The notes under the pieces are model-generated. The model worked only from the letters and a program-made list of their open reading frames with translations, was not told the origin of the DNA and searched no databases. Both the position numbers and the translations under genes were made by a program. A stretch of DNA of 9,245 nucleotides, from contig QMSS01000053.1 of NCBI GenBank assembly GCA_003649715.1, positions 1 through 9,245 on the forward strand, in the 5' to 3' direction. Below, in pieces: positions 5,979 through 9,245 of the stretch (position 1 is its first letter; every line of letters starts with the position of its first letter). The stretch is from Thermoplasmata archaeon. Its GTDB lineage: Archaea > Thermoplasmatota > E2 > DHVEG-1.

Positions 5979-6030
5979 GAGGGTAGAGGATAAAACTTTA
6001 TACCATTTTGTTATTCCTGAGAGGGTAGAG
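5979..6030 (+). promoter_or_regulatory. alaS promoter and RBS with duplicated GAGGGTAGAG
   Basis: A TATA box CTTTATAC (5996-6003) preceded by an A-rich TFB-recognition element (GATAAAA) predicts transcription from about 6026, ten bases ahead of the ATG at 6036. The purine 10-mer GAGGGTAGAG occurs exactly at 5979-5988 and at 6021-6030, 42 bp apart, bracketing the TATA box. The second copy includes the GAGGG ribosome-binding sequence, or overlaps the transcript start. Confidence 0.55.
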
Positions 6031-6035
6031 AGTTT

Positions 6036-8801
6036 ATGATGGACAGATTTCTTCAGAGCCAGCTTGATTTAAATTTTTTTCATGACAATGGGTTTGTACG
6101 GAAAAAATGTTCATCCTGCGGAGAATACTTTTGGACATTAAACAGTGATATAGATCTATGCGGCGATGTACCCTGTGTAGATCTTAGTTTTATTGGAAAA
6201 CCTATTGGAAAAAAATCCTCTCTAAGGCAGGTACGTGAGGGTTTTCTATCTTTTTTTGAAGAACATGGTCATTCAAGGCTTTTCTACCCAGAAACAGGTG
6301 AACGCTGTCCTGTTGTTGCAAGATGGCGTTCTGATATCTATCTCACTATCGCATCTATCGCTGATTTTCAGCCACATGTAACATCTGGAGAGGTGCCGCC
6401 ACCTGCCAACCCACTGGCTATTTCACAGCCCTGTATAAGACTTAATGATCTTGAAAAGGTAGGTAGAAGTGGTCGACATCTCACAATTTTTGAGATGATG
6501 GGGCATCATGCCTTCAATAAAAAGGAAAACGAGGTCTACTGGAAGGAGGAAACTGTTGCATATTGTGATGAATTTTTCAGAAGAATCATAGGAATACCCA
6601 GAGAGATGATTACCTATAAAGAGCAGCTCTGGGAGGGAGGTGGAAACGCTGGTCCATGTCTTGAGGTACTTGCAGGTGGTTTAGAGGTTGCAACCCTAGT
6701 TTTTATGAACATGAAAGAAGACTTAAACGGTGGGTTTCTCATAAATGGGAAAAGATATGCGGAAAATCCTCTGAACATTGTCGACACCGGATATGGGTTA
6801 GAGAGAATAACCTGGATTTCTACAGGTACATCAACCATATACGACTCCATATTTCCAGATGTCATAAAATGGCTTAGAGAAAACGCTACATCGCCATCTT
6901 CATCCAATGATGTAATACCAGATATTTATGCATTGGCTGATCATTCAAAATGTCTTGCATTTATGTTGGGCGATGGAATTGTACCCTCAAATGTCAAGGC
7001 AGGATATCTCGCACGTGTAATTATCAGAAGATCTCTTCGTTTCATTGAAAAACTGAAACTTCAGGTTTCTCTAAAAGAAATTGTGGACATGCAGCTGAGC
7101 CTGCTAGAAAAAGATTTTCCATCACTAAAAAAACATAAGACTCAGATCGATGAGATTCTAGACATCGAGACAAAAAAATATATAGAAACGCTTTCCAGAG
7201 GAGAAAACCTGGTTAGAAGAATAATCAGGGAACGGGGAACACTAGATGACAAAGCACTTATTAGCCTATATGACACACATGGTCTGCCACCTGATTTCAC
7301 CAAAAAAATAGCTGAAAAAGAGGGAATAAACATTAGTGTACCAGAAAACTTTGAATCCAGGATAGCAGAACTACATTCACATGAAAAAAAAATGGAAAAA
7401 CAGATAGAAAGAAAAAAAATAGATCTACCAGACACAGAACTCCTTTACTATAAAGACCATTACGCCAAGGAGTTTGATGCCATTATTTTATGGAAAAATA
7501 AAACAGAAGAGGGAACTGAAATCATACTTGATAAGACCATGTTTTATCCAGAGGGAGGAGGACAGCCTAGCGACCGGGGAACACTAACAGTAGATGGAAA
7601 AAAGTTTTTTGTAAAACATGTGAAAAAAAATGATGGCCTCATCATACATCTTATAGATGCAAACTATGCAGATATAGAGGTTGGTGGAAAAATACATGGA
7701 CATATAGATTGGGAATACAGGTATACTCTAATGAAACACCATACAGGAACGCATCTACTAAATGGTGCTCTCAGGAAGATACTAGGAGAACACATCTGGC
7801 AGGCTGGATCGCAGATCAGGACCGAAGAAGCACGTTTCGACTTCTCACACTATAAAACAATATCAGACAAAGAAAAAAAGAGGATAGAGGAGTTGGCTAA
7901 TCAATTTATACAACAGGCTATAGATGTAGAAAAGAAACTAATGGATCGGAACCTTGCAGAAAAAAAATATGGGTTCAGACTATATCAGGGGGGAGTACCA
8001 TCTGGAAATAAAATACGTGTAATCAATATACCTGAGGTTGATGTAGAAGCATGCGGTGGAACACATCTTAACAACACACGAGAGGTAGAAAAGATAAGGA
8101 TACTCAAAGCAGAGAGAATACAAGACGGTGTAAACCGAATCATATTTGCAGCTGGAAAAATGGCTGATGCACATCAGGACAGAGAGGAAGAACTTTACAA
8201 TCGAATCATAGAGCTGCTAAGCCCCGTTTATATAATCAGAGAAAAAAGAGATGTATCGCAACAGCTTAAAGAAACAGCAGACATGTTTTCCATACCTATA
8301 TCTCATCTAGAGAAAACGATAAAAAGATTCCTAGATGAAACAAAAGAAGAAACAGATAAAACATCTGCTACAGATCTAATAGAAGCTTGTAAGTATTTAT
8401 TTGTTAAATGGAAAAAAACACAGAAGAAAAAAAAGAAGGTACCATCAAAGGAGATTAAGAGGCTAAAAAAATTAGCTGAAAAAATACCTGGGACAGATAT
8501 TAGACTAATAATAGCAACATCTGAATATGACTCCATCGCAACTGCTGGGGCAATAACCCAGGAAAACAATTACATAGTACACATCTATGATGGAAATAAA
8601 ATCACATCCTCAGCATCAGGAAATGTGGCTATTGATCTAAGAAAAATTGCACCAGAAATCGGTAGCGTTCTTGGAGGAAGCGGTGGAGGAAAACCAAGGA
8701 TGACTCAGAGCGGTGGGCCATATAGAGAAAAAGCAATAGAAGCGCTTAAAAAAGCTGAGGAACTGACCAAAAAAGAGATAATAAAGTCCAAGAAAAAATA
8801 A
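6036..8801 (+). CDS. alaS: Alanyl-tRNA synthetase, archaeal type
   Basis: Cytosolic class II synthetase that charges tRNA-Ala and clears mischarged Ser/Gly-tRNA. 921 residues, normal for the archaeal form. An N-terminal zinc ribbon (C25, C28, C42, C47; KCSSCGEYFW ... CGDVPC) is typical of archaea. Aminoacylation domain: motif 2 region RHLTIFEMMGHHAF (147-160), GPCLEV (206-211), motif 3 DTGYGLER (250-257). The tRNA-recognition helical region includes LADHSKCLAFMLGDG and ARVIIRRS (300-333). Editing domain: EGGGQPSDRG (506-515), the zinc-binding HxxxH (H569, H573) and CGGTH (C673, H677). The C-terminal domain ends with the GSVLGGSGGGKPRMTQSGG motif. All key editing residues are present. A lysine-rich stretch (792-809) links editing and C-terminal parts. 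ATG at 6036 and 6039 are both possible; GAGGG lies 10 bases before the first. Stands alone; Sec61-beta follows convergently. Confidence 0.98.
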   Translation: MMDRFLQSQLDLNFFHDNGFVRKKCSSCGEYFWTLNSDIDLCGDVPCVDLSFIGKPIGKKSSLRQVREGFLSFFEEHGHSRLFYPETGERCPVVARWRSDIYLTIASIADFQPHVTSGEVPPPANPLAISQPCIRLNDLEKVGRSGRHLTIFEMMGHHAFNKKENEVYWKEETVAYCDEFFRRIIGIPREMITYKEQLWEGGGNAGPCLEVLAGGLEVATLVFMNMKEDLNGGFLINGKRYAENPLNIVDTGYGLERITWISTGTSTIYDSIFPDVIKWLRENATSPSSSNDVIPDIYALADHSKCLAFMLGDGIVPSNVKAGYLARVIIRRSLRFIEKLKLQVSLKEIVDMQLSLLEKDFPSLKKHKTQIDEILDIETKKYIETLSRGENLVRRIIRERGTLDDKALISLYDTHGLPPDFTKKIAEKEGINISVPENFESRIAELHSHEKKMEKQIERKKIDLPDTELLYYKDHYAKEFDAIILWKNKTEEGTEIILDKTMFYPEGGGQPSDRGTLTVDGKKFFVKHVKKNDGLIIHLIDANYADIEVGGKIHGHIDWEYRYTLMKHHTGTHLLNGALRKILGEHIWQAGSQIRTEEARFDFSHYKTISDKEKKRIEELANQFIQQAIDVEKKLMDRNLAEKKYGFRLYQGGVPSGNKIRVINIPEVDVEACGGTHLNNTREVEKIRILKAERIQDGVNRIIFAAGKMADAHQDREEELYNRIIELLSPVYIIREKRDVSQQLKETADMFSIPISHLEKTIKRFLDETKEETDKTSATDLIEACKYLFVKWKKTQKKKKKVPSKEIKRLKKLAEKIPGTDIRLIIATSEYDSIATAGAITQENNYIVHIYDGNKITSSASGNVAIDLRKIAPEIGSVLGGSGGGKPRMTQSGGPYREKAIEALKKAEELTKKEIIKSKKK

Positions 8802-8803
8802 AG

Positions 8804-8830
8804 GAGAGTTCTCTCATTATCTATTTATCT
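8804..8830 (+). terminator. Possible alaS terminator
   Basis: Two bases after the alaS stop, GAGAG (8804-8808) and CTCTC (8811-8815) can form a short stem, followed by the T-rich ATTATCTATTTATCTT. A further T-rich tract (TTTATTTTTTAT, about 8853-8864) lies just before the end of the convergent Sec61-beta gene. The stem is short, so the call is weak. Confidence 0.35.
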
Positions 8831-8864
8831 TCCATAGTCAAATTTGCCCGGCTTTATTTTTTAT

Positions 8865-9032
8865 CTATAGTGGGTATGCAAATTTAACTGCTGTTATTAC
8901 TACCACAGTTGCTATACACATTGCTATAACTAGCCTTGGATCGATCTTAAAAGCTGTTTTTTCCTCTGCATCAAAGTATCTGATAAGCCCTGCCGCAGAA
9001 TGAAAGCCTTCACCTTTTCTTTCTCTTGCCAT
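8865..9032 (-). CDS. Preprotein translocase Sec61-beta subunit (SecG-type, archaeal)
   Basis: 55-residue single-span membrane protein of the SecYE-beta translocon. It begins MARERKGEGFHSAAGLIRYF, then DAEEKTAFKIDPRLVI, then a transmembrane segment (about 34-51) and a short end at FAYPL. The cytosolic G-x-x-S-A-A-G-L-x-R-Y-F-x-x-E motif and the IDP before the membrane span are the hallmarks of archaeal Sec61-beta, and the length is normal (50-60 residues). A GGGGTG ribosome-binding sequence lies 10 bases ahead of the ATG. Convergent with alaS, with 63 bases between stops. It is the general export channel that the three signal-peptide proteins in this window would use, but it is a housekeeping gene and proximity need not mean anything. 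Confidence 0.95.
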   Translation of the reverse strand: MARERKGEGFHSAAGLIRYFDAEEKTAFKIDPRLVIAMCIATVVVITAVKFAYPL

Positions 9033-9071
9033 AGATCAAATACACCCCATATAATACCGAAGCTCTCTGCT

Positions 9072-9086
9072 AGATATTATTAAGTG
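9072..9086 (-). promoter_or_regulatory. Probable TATA box of the Sec61-beta gene
   Basis: Read on the minus strand, CACTTAATAATATCT lies about 40-54 bases ahead of the ATG at 9032, the spacing seen at other promoters in this window. A second TATA-like run, TATTATATG (plus about 9049-9057), is closer and less likely. Confidence 0.4.
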
Positions 9087-9144
9087 TTGATGTACTATTT
9101 TAGTTTTACTATAACTCTTTTTGAGAGTGTCAAGAATTTTAAAA

Positions 9145-9175
9145 CCCCTCCTGATTTTTGATGTGTCAGGAGGGG
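9145..9175 (+). promoter_or_regulatory. Perfect hairpin that covers a ribosome binding site
   Basis: CCCCTCCTGA (9145-9154) and TCAGGAGGGG (9166-9175) are a perfect 10-bp inverted repeat with an 11-base loop, very GC-rich against the surrounding AT-rich DNA. The right arm contains GGAGG (9169-9173), the Shine-Dalgarno for the start at 9182, and the left arm mimics the anti-Shine-Dalgarno end of 16S rRNA. With a TATA-like ACTATAAC at 9108-9115 the transcript would start near 9138 and fold this stem at once. Alternatively TTTTAAAA (9137-9144) is the TATA box and the repeat is a DNA operator. Confidence 0.6.
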
Positions 9176-9181
9176 ATGAAA

Positions 9182-9245
9182 ATGCTAAACCAGCTGATGG
9201 AATTAATCAAAAGAAGAAATATTTTTCGATGGAATCTGAGAGGGA
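9182..9245 (+). CDS. Start of an unidentified gene, cut by the window edge
   Basis: An open frame begins at ATG 9182 with the residues MLNQLMELIKRRNIFRWNLR and runs off the window. GGAGG lies 8 bases ahead, ideal spacing. In-frame ATGs at 9176 and 9161 are alternatives, but the first is only 2 bases from the ribosome site and the second lacks one. The 21 visible residues are basic and amphipathic; no family can be named. The gene is supported mainly by the excellent ribosome-binding sequence and the promoter-like DNA before it. Confidence 0.45.
   Translation, partial: MLNQLMELIKRRNIFRWNLRG

Larger units (their letters stand above)
5620..6035. other. 416-bp divergent intergenic region
   Basis: This AT-rich stretch separates the propeller gene (minus) from alaS (plus). 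The left end holds candidate minus-strand TATA elements (CATATATTTTA at 5683-5693 and CACATATAAATG at 5705-5716). The right end holds the alaS promoter. Between them lie two short tandem repeats, a T8 run in 5733-5741 and no open frame with a ribosome site. I see no tRNA or box C/D RNA. It is longer than the other gaps here and might hide a small RNA. Confidence 0.6.

Noticed and set aside
5620..6035. tRNA or CRISPR array in the long gap
   Set aside because: No GGTTC-type T-loop or cloverleaf arms, and the repeats are only two copies of 8 and 12 bases without spacers of CRISPR length.

Overview
The window reads as a piece of an AT-rich euryarchaeal genome, most likely a Thermoplasmata-type lineage (Candidatus Thermoplasmatota; the secreted thioredoxin-fold protein resembles those of marine benthic group D relatives). 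The archaeal assignment rests on an archaeal-type alanyl-tRNA synthetase with an N-terminal zinc ribbon, a 55-residue Sec61-beta, an XRE regulator with an archaeal-style C-terminal domain, an archaeal winged-helix regulator, and TATA boxes about 40-60 bases ahead of many starts, together with Shine-Dalgarno sequences. The lineage is an inference from memory of protein families, not from a search.

Left half (1-5619): every gene is on the minus strand, in four units. From right to left: (i) a single-gene unit for an exported seven-bladed FG-GAP/VCBS beta-propeller (4330-5619); (ii) a two-gene operon of an XRE-type regulator (3400-4122) and a 50-residue cysteine-rich zinc protein (3251-3403) joined by an ATGA overlap, with a perfect 20-bp palindrome over its promoter; (iii) a two-gene operon of a winged-helix regulator (2725-3057) and a four-helix membrane protein (2256-2732) overlapping by 8 bases; (iv) two single-gene units for exported proteins, a 174-residue Gly/aromatic repeat protein (1576-2100) and a thioredoxin-fold protein with a C-terminal membrane segment (165-1346).

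Right half (5620-9245): a 416-bp divergent intergenic region with short tandem repeats leads into alaS (6036-8801, plus strand). It is followed convergently by the Sec61-beta gene (8865-9032, minus strand). At the right edge a plus-strand gene begins; its ribosome binding site lies inside one arm of a perfect 10-bp inverted repeat (9145-9175).

alaS and Sec61-beta are housekeeping genes. The minus-strand half looks like an accessory region of exported proteins interleaved with regulators. The export proteins would use the Sec pathway, but nothing in the sequence shows a direct functional link to the Sec61-beta gene. The best candidates for new biology are the XRE/zinc-microprotein operon with its palindromic operator, the hairpin that hides a ribosome binding site at the right edge, and the unusual domain order of the thioredoxin-fold protein. 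I see no tRNA, rRNA, CRISPR array or insertion sequence.
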